A stretch of DNA of 32,572 nucleotides from Lawsonibacter sp. (GCA_022793355.1 JAAWCR010000032.1:1-32572), one strand, 5' to 3'. Shown: positions 1-8,706, counted from the first letter of the stretch. Numbers and translations: made by a program. Notes: generated by a model from the sequence alone, not told the origin.

Positions 1-61
1 GGAGCAATTACATCAAATTTCGGCAATATGCGCAAGCGGCGAGAATCCCCGCTGCTTCGCC

Positions 62-655
62 TTATCCGTTAAATTTTCCCATTCCCCGGTCGATACCCTC
101 GGCCAGGATGCACTCGATGGCGTCGGCAGCCCGTTTGACGGCGGCATCAATCGCCTTTTTGTCCTCCCCCACAAACTTGCCCAGCACCCAGTCCGCCATG
201 TCGTAGTCGGGGTGGGGCTTCTCACCTACCCCCACCCGCAGGCGGGGAAACTGGTCCGTTCCCAGGTGCTGGATGATGCTTTTCAGCCCGTTGTGCCCTC
301 CGGCGGAGCCCTTGACACGGATGCGCAGCCGTCCCACAGGCAGGGCGGTGTCGTCGGACACCACCAGCACGCGTTCGGGGGGGAGCTTGTAAAAGTCAGC
401 CGCCGGGCGTACAGCCTCCCCGGACAGATTCATATAGGTGATGGGCTTCATTACCAGCACCTTTTCCCCGGAAATAGTAAGAATATTGGTCAGCGCCTTG
501 AATTTCAGCCGCTGGATAGGTTTTCTCTGCCGCTCGGCGGTCTCGTCGGCCACCATAAAGCCGACGTTGTGCCGGGTGTTCTCATACTTGTCCCCCGGGT
601 TGCCTAGGCAGACCAGCAGCCAGCTCACGCCGCCGCTCTCTTTTTTGAAAAACAT
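62..655 (-). CDS. pth: Peptidyl-tRNA hydrolase
   Basis: ORF reading MFFKKESGGVSWLLVCLGNPGDKYENTRHNVGFMVADE...GSAGGHNGLKSIIQHLGT; Pth motifs GNPGxxYxxTRHNVGF and GGHNGLKS. Start set at the internal ATG (653-655) because the longer ORF reads through an intergenic terminator. Confidence 0.95.
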   Translation of the reverse strand: MFFKKESGGVSWLLVCLGNPGDKYENTRHNVGFMVADETAERQRKPIQRLKFKALTNILTISGEKVLVMKPITYMNLSGEAVRPAADFYKLPPERVLVVSDDTALPVGRLRIRVKGSAGGHNGLKSIIQHLGTDQFPRLRVGVGEKPHPDYDMADWVLGKFVGEDKKAIDAAVKRAADAIECILAEGIDRGMGKFNG

Positions 656-685
656 GTCTGTTTCCTTGCCTTTCTTGGAATGGCC

Positions 686-710
686 GTCTGTAGGGGCGGC
701 CCCTACAGAC
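686..710. repeat. Perfect intergenic palindrome GTCTGTAGGGGC-G-GCCCCTACAGAC
   Basis: 12-bp arms read directly from sequence, in the prs-pth gap. Confidence 0.8.
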
Positions 711-712
711 AT

Positions 713-745
713 ACAAAATAAAGGGGGCGGGCCAACGCCCGCCCC
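713..745 (-). terminator. Rho-independent terminator after prs
   Basis: On the minus strand GGGGCGGGC-GTTG-GCCCGCCCC (724-745, 9-bp stem) followed by CTTTATTTTGT. Confidence 0.75.
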
Positions 746-758
746 GCCGGAGTATGAG

Positions 759-1742
759 TTACAGGAACAGGGGAGATACGGAGGTCTCCATATAGATGTG
801 ACTGATGGCCTCGGCGAAGAGGTGGGCCACGGAGATATAACGGATTTTATCGCAGGTGACGCAGGGGCGAGAGGGGATGGTGTTGAGAAACACGACCTCG
901 TCCAGTACGCTATTCTGAATGCGCTGGATGGCGGGGCCAGACAGCACGCCATGAGAGGCGCAAGCGGTGATGTCCCGGGCGCCGCCGATTTCCACCAGAG
1001 CCTTGGCGGCGTGGCACAGGGAGCCGCCGGTGTCCACCATGTCGTCGAGAAGGATGACCCGCTTGTCCTTCACATCACCGATGATGTTCATTACCTCGGA
1101 GGAGTTGGCTTTTTGCCGCCGCTTGTCCACAATGGCCAGGGGCATGTTTAATTTCTGCGCAAAGGCCCGGGCCCGGGCCACGGAGCCTACATCAGGGGAG
1201 ACCACCATAGTGTCCTCCCGGTTCTCCTTGAACTTGCGGTTAAAGTAGTCCACAAAAATGGGCGAGCCCACCAGATTGTCCACCGGAATATCAAAAAAGC
1301 CCTGGATTTGGTTGGCGTGGAGGTCCATGGTCAGCACCCGGTCAGCGCCGGCGGTGGTAATCAGGTTGGCTACCAGTTTGGCGGAGATGGGATCCCGGGG
1401 CTTGGTCTTTCGGTCCTGCCGGGCGTAGCCGAAGTAGGGGATAACGGCGGTGATCCGGCCGGCGGAGGCCCGCTTCAGCGCGTCAATGATAATCAGCAGT
1501 TCCATCAGCGCGTCGTTCACCGTGCCCTGTCTGCCGTCCTTCTCAAAGGAGCAGGTGGACTGCACCACAAACACGTCTGAGCCCCGAACCGTCTCGTAGA
1601 TGGAGGCAAAATTTTCCCCATCGGAGAACGAGCCCACCTCTGAGTTGCCCAGGGGGATGCCCAGCTCCTTGCAGATGTCCTTGGCCAGCGCGGGGTTGGA
1701 ATTGCCCGTGATGACTTTGATATCTTTGCCGTGTGCGATCAT
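759..1742 (-). CDS. prs: Ribose-phosphate pyrophosphokinase
   Basis: MIAHGKDIKVITGNSNPALAKDICKELGIPLGNSEVGSFSDGE...; PRPP-binding motif VILLDDMVDTGGSL. Start chosen at 1742 with GGGAGG about 10 nt upstream; the ORF extends to an alternative ATG at 1760. Confidence 0.95.
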   Translation of the reverse strand: MIAHGKDIKVITGNSNPALAKDICKELGIPLGNSEVGSFSDGENFASIYETVRGSDVFVVQSTCSFEKDGRQGTVNDALMELLIIIDALKRASAGRITAVIPYFGYARQDRKTKPRDPISAKLVANLITTAGADRVLTMDLHANQIQGFFDIPVDNLVGSPIFVDYFNRKFKENREDTMVVSPDVGSVARARAFAQKLNMPLAIVDKRRQKANSSEVMNIIGDVKDKRVILLDDMVDTGGSLCHAAKALVEIGGARDITACASHGVLSGPAIQRIQNSVLDEVVFLNTIPSRPCVTCDKIRYISVAHLFAEAISHIYMETSVSPLFL

Positions 1743-1824
1743 ATGTTTAGACCCTCCCATTTTTTATCCGGCGCTTCGGCCGGCTCTCTTGTATAAATAC
1801 CCTTTCCTTCCGTGAGGCGATTGC

Positions 1825-2508
1825 TTACAGGTTCCCCTTCTTTTTCCGGTTTTCAGCGGCCCAGCCGGGCTTGACCTCCTGGCGGACCCGGCCAACTGCC
1901 ATGGCATCCTCCGGGACGTGACCGGTTACTGTAGTGCCAGCGGCGATGAAGGCCCCATCCTCTACAGTCACCGGAGCGACAAAGTTGGTATTGCAGCCCA
2001 CAAAAACGTGGCTGCCGATGGTGGTGCGGTACTTATGGAAGCCGTCGTAATTGCAAGTGATGGTGCCGCAGCCGAAGTTGCAGTCCGCTCCCACGTCGCT
2101 GTCCCCCACGTAGGTTAGGTGGGCCATTTTCGTCCCCTTGCCCAAATTACAGTTTTTCAGCTGGACAAAGGCCCCAATTTTGGAGCCCTCCCCCACCAGG
2201 CAGTGGGGCCGGATGTGAGTGTAGGGGCCAATCTGGCAGTTTTTCTCAATCACGCTCTCCTCGCACTGGGAGGCGTTAATGGAGCAGCCCTCCTCCACCG
2301 TACAGTCGGTGAGCATCACCTGGGGGCCAATCTGGCAGTTGGTCCCGATGGCCGTTCTGCCCCGGAGAATGGTGCCGGGGAGGAGCAGCGTGCCCGCGCC
2401 TACTGTGACCCCCTCATCCACATAGACGGCGGTGGGGTCCATCATCCGTACACCGGCCTGAAGCAGTTCCTCCCGCTTGGCCTGAAGCGAGGCAGTTTGA
2501 TCGTTCAT
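1825..2508 (-). CDS. GlmU C-terminal-type acetyltransferase domain (left-handed beta helix), lacking the N-terminal uridyltransferase domain
   Basis: Hexapeptide repeats; ...GKGTKMAHLTYVGDSDVGADCNFGCGTITCNYDGFHKYRTTIGSHVFVGCNTNFVAPVTVEDGAFIAAGTTVT matches the GlmU acetyltransferase half. Only 227 aa. Confidence 0.85.
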   Translation of the reverse strand: MNDQTASLQAKREELLQAGVRMMDPTAVYVDEGVTVGAGTLLLPGTILRGRTAIGTNCQIGPQVMLTDCTVEEGCSINASQCEESVIEKNCQIGPYTHIRPHCLVGEGSKIGAFVQLKNCNLGKGTKMAHLTYVGDSDVGADCNFGCGTITCNYDGFHKYRTTIGSHVFVGCNTNFVAPVTVEDGAFIAAGTTVTGHVPEDAMAVGRVRQEVKPGWAAENRKKKGNL

Positions 2509-2545
2509 CGTTTCCCTCCATTAAAGCACAGATTTCATCTAGGAT

Positions 2546-2554
2546 ATTATAGCA
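2546..2554 (-). promoter_or_regulatory. Extended -10 promoter (TGCTATAAT) for glmU-like/prs/pth
   Basis: Minus strand ATGCTATAATATCC, about 40 nt upstream of the 2508 start; weak -35. Confidence 0.5.
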
Positions 2555-2641
2555 TAGATTTCCTCACTTTTCCACCATTCAGAAATATTTTTCCTCGGTG
2601 CAAAAAACACAATTTTTCCGAAAAAAATTCAATGAATTCGA

Positions 2642-2676
2642 CAAAAACCGCCCATCCTGTTCCGGGACGGGCGGTC
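2642..2676 (-). terminator. Rho-independent terminator after the HD-domain gene
   Basis: Minus strand GACCGCCCGTCCCGGAACAGGATGGGCGGTTTTTGTC. Confidence 0.75.
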
Positions 2677-2686
2677 AAGCTGTTTG

Positions 2687-3196
2687 TCAGAAGGCGGGGG
2701 TCAGCGGACGCACCCCGAGCCGCTCCCGCAGGCGGGAGGGCCGGCAGATGCGGGACATCTCCAGCCCGGCGCAGATGGTGTCCACAAGGTCTACCATCCA
2801 GGCTTCCAGAGAGCGGGGCAGGGCGCCCCCCAGGGGCCACATGTGGGAAAGGATGATATTCCGCTCCTTAGGGGTGAGGGGGGTGAGGGCGGCGGCGTTC
2901 CGGGCGGCGAACCGGGGGTGATCGAAGCACTGGTTGCCGGGGTGGGCGGACCTGTCCTTGGAGTCATACAAATACAGGTCGTGGAGCAGGGCCCCGCGAA
3001 CGGCGGAGTGTACGTCCAGATGGAGCAGCCGGGCCACCCTGTAGGTACTAAAGGCCACAAACAGAGAGTGGTCCAGGGTGGTCACCGGGCCGTGGTGCTT
3101 CCACCGCCCCATCATCCGCACCGGCTCGGAGTCCAGCAGCTCCTTTGTCAGGTCTACAAACTCCCGCTCCCGCAGCTTACGGCTCAAATAGCTCAT
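2687..3196 (-). CDS. HD-domain family hydrolase-like protein
   Basis: 169 aa; TTLDHSLFVAFSTYRVARLLHLDVHSAVRGALLHDLYLYD...: H...HD pattern (DHSL, LLHDLYLYD) plus downstream DLVDTICAGLE. Confidence 0.75.
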   Translation of the reverse strand: MSYLSRKLREREFVDLTKELLDSEPVRMMGRWKHHGPVTTLDHSLFVAFSTYRVARLLHLDVHSAVRGALLHDLYLYDSKDRSAHPGNQCFDHPRFAARNAAALTPLTPKERNIILSHMWPLGGALPRSLEAWMVDLVDTICAGLEMSRICRPSRLRERLGVRPLTPAF

Positions 3197-3303
3197 TGGA
3201 ATCAGTCCTTTCTTTTCTAATCACAGGGTTTCCCCTATGTCGTTTCCATGCCCACATCATACACTATCTTCCTCCAAATGTCATCTGAGAAATTTTTACA
3301 ATT

Positions 3304-4560
3304 TTATCGGGTCTGTCCTCCGCCCTTTATCACAAATTTGAAAGAACAAAGCTCCGCAAGGCCCAAAGGACCCCTTGCGTGCAATTTTTGTGTGGAAATT
3401 CCCATCTCGCAGCCCAGCCCGAATTCTCCGCCGTCGGTGAAGCGGGTGGAGGCGTTCCAGTACACGGCGGCGCTGTCCACCCGGGCCAGGAAGGCGTAGG
3501 CGTTGCGCTCGTCGCCGGTGATGATAGCCTCGCTGTGTCCGGTGGAGTGGGCGGCGATGTGGTCGATGGCCTCCCGCTGGTTCTCCACCACCTTGACGGC
3601 CAGGATATAGTCCAGAAACTCAGTGTCAAAGTCGGCTGGCCCAGCGGGAGTGCCGTCAATAATTTTGGCCGCTTCCGGGTCCAGCCGCAGCTGGACCGGG
3701 TGGCCGAAGCGGTTATGCTCCAGCCGGTCCTTCAGCATGGGCAAAAATTCCTCCGCTACCGTCCGGTTTACCAGACAGACCTCGGCGGCGTTGCACACGC
3801 TGGGCCGGGAGCACTTGGCGTTTTCTACAATCTCCAGGGCCATGTCCAGGTCGGCGTAGGTGTCCACATAGATGTGGCAGATGCCGGTGCCCGTCTCCAA
3901 CACAGGGACGGCGGCGTTGTCCACGCAGGCCCGAATCAGCCCAGCCCCGCCCCGTGGGATGAGCAGGTCTACCAGTCCCCGGGCGGTCATCAGCTCGTTG
4001 GCGGAGGCCCGGGAGGTGTCCTCCACCAGCTGGAGGGCGTCGGGATTCAGCCCGGCGGTGGAAAGCCCCTCCTTCAAAGCGGCCACAATGGCGGCGGCAG
4101 AGCGGTGGGCCTCCTTGCCGCAGCGAAGCACACAAGCCGAGCCCGCTTTCAGGGCCAGGGCGGCGGCGTCGGAGGTGACGTTGGGCCGGGACTCGTAAAT
4201 AATGGCGATAACCCCCATGGGCACCGCCGTCTTTTCAATCACCAGCCCGTTGGGGCGTTCCACCCGGCTGAGGACCCTGTGCTCCCGCCCCACCGGGTCG
4301 GGCAGAGCGGCCACCTCCTGCAGACCGACGGCCATGCCGGCAATCCGGTCGGGGCTGAGGGCCAGCCGGTCCAGCATCACCTCGGAGGTGGTCCCCCGGG
4401 CCGCCTCCAGGTCCAGGCGGTTCGCAACCAGAATGTCGCCGCTGTGTTCCTCCAAGGCCTTGGCCATAGCCAGCAGGGCCCGGTTTTTGGTCTGAGTATC
4501 CACTGCGGAGATGTCCCATTTGGCGGCCTTGGCCCTTTGCAGCAGTTCCTGTGTTGTCAT
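3304..4560 (-). CDS. proA: Glutamate-5-semialdehyde dehydrogenase (gamma-glutamyl phosphate reductase)
   Basis: [37 protein letters not shown]...[37 protein letters not shown]...[28 protein letters not shown]; ProA signatures. Confidence 0.96.
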   Translation of the reverse strand: MTTQELLQRAKAAKWDISAVDTQTKNRALLAMAKALEEHSGDILVANRLDLEAARGTTSEVMLDRLALSPDRIAGMAVGLQEVAALPDPVGREHRVLSRVERPNGLVIEKTAVPMGVIAIIYESRPNVTSDAAALALKAGSACVLRCGKEAHRSAAAIVAALKEGLSTAGLNPDALQLVEDTSRASANELMTARGLVDLLIPRGGAGLIRACVDNAAVPVLETGTGICHIYVDTYADLDMALEIVENAKCSRPSVCNAAEVCLVNRTVAEEFLPMLKDRLEHNRFGHPVQLRLDPEAAKIIDGTPAGPADFDTEFLDYILAVKVVENQREAIDHIAAHSTGHSEAIITGDERNAYAFLARVDSAAVYWNASTRFTDGGEFGLGCEMGISTQKLHARGPLGLAELCSFKFVIKGGGQTR

Positions 4561-4584
4561 ATTTATCACCTCAAATTTCTGTGG

Positions 4585-4602
4585 GGACGGCCTTGGCCGT
4601 CC
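4585..4602. repeat. Intergenic palindrome GGACGGCC-TT-GGCCGTCC
   Basis: Perfect 8-bp arms in the gap between the LysE-type gene and proA. Confidence 0.7.
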
Positions 4603-4655
4603 ATATGTTATTTGTTCCAGGCAGAGCGGCCTGGGGCCGTCCTGCACACGTCCCA

Positions 4656-5249
4656 TCAATGGGGCATCACCAGGCTCGCCGCGCACACCGCCAGCGAGAG
4701 AGCCATAACAAGGTCCACTGTCCTGCGGTGGTTGGCGAAGAGCCTTTGCAGAGATGCCCCGGCAAACAGCCACGCCAGGTTGCACACCGGGCCGGTGAAG
4801 GGGAGGAAGAGCCCCACAGACAGCAAGGCCAACGGGGAGCGGGAGTAGGGGAGCACATAGCCGCTGAGGGCAGTGAGGCAAAAGATAATCACTTTCACGT
4901 TGGTCAGCTGGACCAGCAGCCCGTTGCGGAAGGAGGGGGCGGCCGGATCCTGGTCCAGGCGCGTGCCGCTGGAGCGGACCATGTGCCAGGCCATCCACAG
5001 CAGATAGGCCGCCCCCAACCAGGAGAGCATGCCAACATACTCGTTCAGCGCAGTTCCCAGCAGCCAGGTGAGGGCCACCGCCCCCATGGCGTCTAGAAAA
5101 AAGCCACAGAACAGCCCCCGCCACTGCCGCAGGGCGGGCCCCTGGCCATACCGCAGCGCGGCTCCCAGGGAGCAGAGATTGGCGGGTCCGGGGGTGATTC
5201 CCCCTACAAAGCAGTAAATCAAAAAGCTGGGAATTAATGAAACAGGCAT
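4656..5249 (-). CDS. LysE/RhtB-family amino-acid exporter
   Basis: [35 protein letters not shown]...: GxTPGPxN motif and multiple hydrophobic segments. AAAGGAC upstream of the ATG at 5249. Confidence 0.85.
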   Translation of the reverse strand: MPVSLIPSFLIYCFVGGITPGPANLCSLGAALRYGQGPALRQWRGLFCGFFLDAMGAVALTWLLGTALNEYVGMLSWLGAAYLLWMAWHMVRSSGTRLDQDPAAPSFRNGLLVQLTNVKVIIFCLTALSGYVLPYSRSPLALLSVGLFLPFTGPVCNLAWLFAGASLQRLFANHRRTVDLVMALSLAVCAASLVMPH

Positions 5250-5301
5250 GACAGCCACCGTCCTTTCTTGGGTGGCCCTATCCTAACAGAAAAAATTACA
5301 T

Positions 5302-5330
5302 TTGAAAAGCAAATATTTTTAAAGTATAAT
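5302..5330 (+). promoter_or_regulatory. SigA-type promoter TTGAAA-N17-TATAAT for the LysR gene
   Basis: TTGAAA 5302-5307, 17-bp spacer, TATAAT 5325-5330. Confidence 0.75.
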
Positions 5331-5345
5331 ATTGATAAAATCAAT
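5331..5345. promoter_or_regulatory. Dyad ATTGAT-AAA-ATCAAT, candidate LysR operator
   Basis: Perfect 6-bp arms abutting the -10 box, in the divergent LysE/LysR intergenic region. Confidence 0.5.
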
Positions 5346-5367
5346 GTATTGGGAGGCGGCACAAAAA

Positions 5368-6252
5368 ATGGAGCTGAAAAATCTGCGTACCCTCCAGGCG
5401 GTGGCCGGTCAGGGGAGCTATCAGAAGGCGGCGGACTATCTGGGCTACACCCAGTCCACCGTTACCGTCCACATCCAGCAGCTGGAGGCGGAGCTGGGCG
5501 TTCCCCTCTTTCAGCGGGTGGGCCGACAGATGGCGCTGACGCAAATCGGGGAGCGGGTTCTGGAACAGGCCCGGGAGCTGCTTCTGGCTGCCGACCGGCT
5601 GGCCGCGGTAGGGCAGGAGGGGAGCGCCCCCTCCGGCATCCTGCGGGTGGACATGGCCGAAACCCTGTTGTGCTACAAAACCCAGCCGGTGATTCAACGA
5701 TTCCGCAAGCTGGCCCCTCAGGTGCGGCTTATCATCCGCAGCCGGAACTGCCTTGACATCGCGGAAAACGTGCGCTCTGGGGCCTGCGACCTGGGCGTGG
5801 GTTACGACATGGACTGGAGCCGGGATGTGCTGGAGGTGGAGGCCATGGGGGAGTATGAGGTGGTCCTGCTGGCCTCGCCGGAATTCGCGCACCCGGACTT
5901 TATCACACCAAACCAGCGAAAGCCGGTATCCCTGGTCACTGACGAACCGGACAGCGTGTTCCGCCGGCGGCTGGAGGACTATCTGCAAAGCCGGGGCATC
6001 GCCCTGGACGACACCCTGGAGTTGTGGAGCATTGAGACCATTAAGCGGTGCGTCATGTCCAACCTGGGCTTTACCTATCTGCCCCGGTTCGCCGTCTGGG
6101 AGGAGCTGGCCGTCGGACGGCTGGTGGAGCTGACAGCCCCCATCTCCGGCGTTCGCTTTCCGGCGCTGTGTGCCCGGCATAAAAACCGCTGGGTCACACC
6201 GGCAATGGAACTGTTTATGAAGCTGCTGCGGGACAGCCTGCTGTCCGATTAG
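5368..6252 (+). CDS. LysR-family transcriptional regulator
   Basis: MELKNLRTLQAVAGQGSYQKAADYLGYTQSTVTVHIQQLEAELGVPLFQRVGRQMALTQIGE; canonical LysR HTH. GGGAGG upstream of ATG. Confidence 0.92.
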   Translation: MELKNLRTLQAVAGQGSYQKAADYLGYTQSTVTVHIQQLEAELGVPLFQRVGRQMALTQIGERVLEQARELLLAADRLAAVGQEGSAPSGILRVDMAETLLCYKTQPVIQRFRKLAPQVRLIIRSRNCLDIAENVRSGACDLGVGYDMDWSRDVLEVEAMGEYEVVLLASPEFAHPDFITPNQRKPVSLVTDEPDSVFRRRLEDYLQSRGIALDDTLELWSIETIKRCVMSNLGFTYLPRFAVWEELAVGRLVELTAPISGVRFPALCARHKNRWVTPAMELFMKLLRDSLLSD

Positions 6253-7097
6253 GGTGCTTGGAGTGGCTGCCGCGTCTGGCCGAACCTCCGGCGGAAGGGG
6301 GCGCTGTTGCCGTCCTTGCCCGGCCGCTCCAGGATGGAGAAGGTGACCTGCCCGAAGAGCCGGCCCCAGCCCTCCTCCAAAAGCTCCTGCCAGAAACGGG
6401 CCACGTCTTCCGGGTCGTTGCGGAACACGCCGCAGCCGTAGGCCCCTAAAATCAGCTGGGTGCAGCCCCATGCGGCGAAGAGGGCTAGAATTTTTCGCAT
6501 CCGGCCCTTCATCACCGCCCGGGCCCGGTCCGCGCTGTCCCCATTGCGGAGGACAATGCCCATATTGACGGCGGGAGCGGTAATTACCGGACAGGTGACA
6601 GGATTGACCGTAAGTGCAAAGGCGCTGGTACGGAAAAAGGCGACGTCCCCTATCAGCATGGTGTCGGTGTACGCCGGGTCCCGATTGGCCCGGTTGATTT
6701 CGTAGTACCGGGGGCCCTGGCCGGTGGTCTGGGTGTGGTAGAGGCTGGAGCAGAAGGCCAAACACTCCTCCTGGGCCACCGATCCGTTCAAAAAGCCGCC
6801 TCCGGGGTTTTTGGCGGAGGCGAAGTTGAGCACCCCGATTTCGGGGCAGAGGGCCTCCCCGCCGGACAGGCGGAAGATGGCGTCCACCGTTCCCTCGCCC
6901 TGGACCTCAATGGCGGCGGAGGGGCCGTCTGTGGGGAACTTTGCCTCTGCGGCCAGTTGGTCCAGGGCCTCGCTGGTCCACAGCTGCGTGGGCCGGCCGG
7001 CGTTCAGCAAAATTACCTGGTTCCCCAGGGGGTACTGTCCCGCCCGGCTGATCTCCACCGTCTCCCGGGCCAGGTCTTGCAGCGCGCTGCGGGTCAT
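6249..7097 (-). CDS. TIGR02452-type (microbial PARG-like) macrodomain protein
   Basis: MTRSALQDLARETVEISRAGQY...VLNFASAKNPGGGFLNGSVAQEECLAFCSSLYHTQ...YGCGVFRNDPEDVARFWQELL; GGG-X7-QEE PARG loop. Start codon overlaps the proB stop. Confidence 0.85.
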   Translation of the reverse strand: MTRSALQDLARETVEISRAGQYPLGNQVILLNAGRPTQLWTSEALDQLAAEAKFPTDGPSAAIEVQGEGTVDAIFRLSGGEALCPEIGVLNFASAKNPGGGFLNGSVAQEECLAFCSSLYHTQTTGQGPRYYEINRANRDPAYTDTMLIGDVAFFRTSAFALTVNPVTCPVITAPAVNMGIVLRNGDSADRARAVMKGRMRKILALFAAWGCTQLILGAYGCGVFRNDPEDVARFWQELLEEGWGRLFGQVTFSILERPGKDGNSAPFRRRFGQTRQPLQAP

Positions 7098-7864
7098 CCC
7101 TTTACCCCCAAAAACCGGGTCCCCACCGCCCGGCCCTCCACGATGTCGTAGAGCCGTTCGGGGTGTTCCCCGTTGGTAATTACCATATCGCACCCCTTGG
7201 CGGTGACCATTTTGGCTGCCCGCAGCTTGGTCTCCATGCCGCCGGTGGCCAGGTTGCTCCCCTTTCCGCCAGCCAGCGCCTCAATCTCCGGCGTCACCGC
7301 CGCTACGGCGGGAATCAGCCGGGCAGCAGGGTCCTTCCGGGGGTCGGCGGTGTACAGCCCCTCAATGTCGCTGAGCAGCACCAGCAGCTCCGCACCCACT
7401 GAACAGGCCACAATCGCTCCCAGGGTGTCGTTGTCCCCCACCCTAATCTCAGAGGTGGCAACTGTGTCGTTTTCGTTGATGACGGGCAGGGCTCCCAGCT
7501 CCAGCAGCCGGGCCATGGTATTTTCAAAATTCCGCCGCCGGTCCTCGTGGTCGATGTCCTCGCTGGTGAGCAGAATTTGGGCGACCGTATGGTTGTACTG
7601 GGAGAACAGCTTGTCATAGGTGTACATCAGCTCGCACTGGCCCACGGCGGCGGCGGCCTGCTTGGTGGGCATGTCGCCGGGTTTTCCGGGCAGATTCAGC
7701 TTGCCCACCCCCATGCCAATGGCTCCGGAGGACACCAGAATCATCTCATGCCCTGCGTTTTTCAGGTCGGACAGCACCTTCACCAGCGCTTCCACGTGGC
7801 GGATGTTCAGCCGCCCGGTGGCGTGGGCCAGGGTAGAGGTGCCCACTTTTACTACAATACGCAC
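7094..7864 (-). CDS. proB: Glutamate 5-kinase (kinase domain only, no PUA domain)
   Basis: MRIVVKVGTSTLAHATGRLNIRHVEALVKVLSDLKNAGHEMILVSSGAIGMGVGKL...INENDTVATSEIRVGDNDTLGAIVA...GGMETKLRAAKMVTAKG. Confidence 0.95.
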   Translation of the reverse strand: MRIVVKVGTSTLAHATGRLNIRHVEALVKVLSDLKNAGHEMILVSSGAIGMGVGKLNLPGKPGDMPTKQAAAAVGQCELMYTYDKLFSQYNHTVAQILLTSEDIDHEDRRRNFENTMARLLELGALPVINENDTVATSEIRVGDNDTLGAIVACSVGAELLVLLSDIEGLYTADPRKDPAARLIPAVAAVTPEIEALAGGKGSNLATGGMETKLRAAKMVTAKGCDMVITNGEHPERLYDIVEGRAVGTRFLGVKG

Positions 7865-7902
7865 AGTTATATTCTCCTTTTATATTACGATTTAGCGGCG
7901 TT

Positions 7903-8706
7903 TCACCGCAGCTTCAGAGTTTTTTCATAGGCGGCGATAACTGCGTCCATGGCGGCGGCGCGGAACCCCCGCTCCTCCAGGGTCCGCACCCCCTGGATGG
8001 TGGTGCCGCCGGGGGAGCAGACGGCGTCCTTGAGGGCGCCAGGGTGCCTGCCGGTTTCCAGCACCATGCGGGCGGCCCCCTCCAGCATCTGGGCGGCATA
8101 GGCGGTAGCCTTGTCCCGAGGCAGGCCACAGGCCACACCGCCGTCGGCCAGGGCCTCCAGAAACAGGTAGGTAAAGGCTGGGCCGCAGCCGGAGACGGCA
8201 CTGGCCGCATCAATAAGGCTCTCAGGCACCGCGTCCACCAGCCCGGCGGGGGCGAGAAGGGCGGCGAAGTCGTCCAGCTCCTCCACCGTCGCCCCCTGGC
8301 CGCAGTACTGTACTACTCCGGCCCCGATGGCGGCGGGGGTGTTGGGCATCATACGAATGACGGGGCAGGTCAGGTCCGCCAGGTCCTGAATCCGATTACA
8401 GGACAGCCCGGCGGCCATGGTGGCCAGCACAAAGCGGTCCTCCCGTTCCCGGAGGATGGGGGCCAGGGGAGAGAGCACCAGCCCCATCATCTGGGGTTTC
8501 ACCCCCAGGAAAATGAGCCGGGCGGAGCGGGCAATTTCCTCGTTGGAGGACATCGCCGCCCCGGGCAGCTCCGCCGCCAGGGCCTCCGCCTTGGCCGGGG
8601 TGCGGTTGGACAGCAGGATGGTCTCGGTCAGCCCGCTTCTGGCCGCCGCCCGGGCCACGGCGGAGCCCATGGTTCCGGTGCCAATAAAGCCGATGGTTTG
8701 ATACAT
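7903..8706 (-). CDS. proC: Pyrroline-5-carboxylate reductase
   Basis: MYQTIGFIGTGTMGSAVARAAARSG...VIRMMPNTPAAIGAGV...SAVSGCGPAFTYLFLEALADGGVACGLPR...VCSPGGTTIQGVRTLEE. Confidence 0.95.
   Translation of the reverse strand: MYQTIGFIGTGTMGSAVARAAARSGLTETILLSNRTPAKAEALAAELPGAAMSSNEEIARSARLIFLGVKPQMMGLVLSPLAPILREREDRFVLATMAAGLSCNRIQDLADLTCPVIRMMPNTPAAIGAGVVQYCGQGATVEELDDFAALLAPAGLVDAVPESLIDAASAVSGCGPAFTYLFLEALADGGVACGLPRDKATAYAAQMLEGAARMVLETGRHPGALKDAVCSPGGTTIQGVRTLEERGFRAAAMDAVIAAYEKTLKLR

Noticed and set aside
13-225. 70-aa minus-strand ORF at the left edge
   Set aside because: Overlaps the pth 3' end in another frame, no domain or SD; mfd, expected after pth by synteny, is not visible here.
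3379-4848. 489-aa plus-strand ORF opposite proA
   Set aside because: Mirror ORF of proA with biased composition and no recognisable domain.
5341-6765. 474-aa minus-strand ORF opposite the LysR gene
   Set aside because: Antisense frame; overlaps well-supported LysR and PARG-like genes.
7094-7864. proB considered truncated/pseudogene because it lacks a PUA domain
   Set aside because: PUA-less glutamate 5-kinases are common; kinase motifs are intact and the stop is coupled to the next gene.
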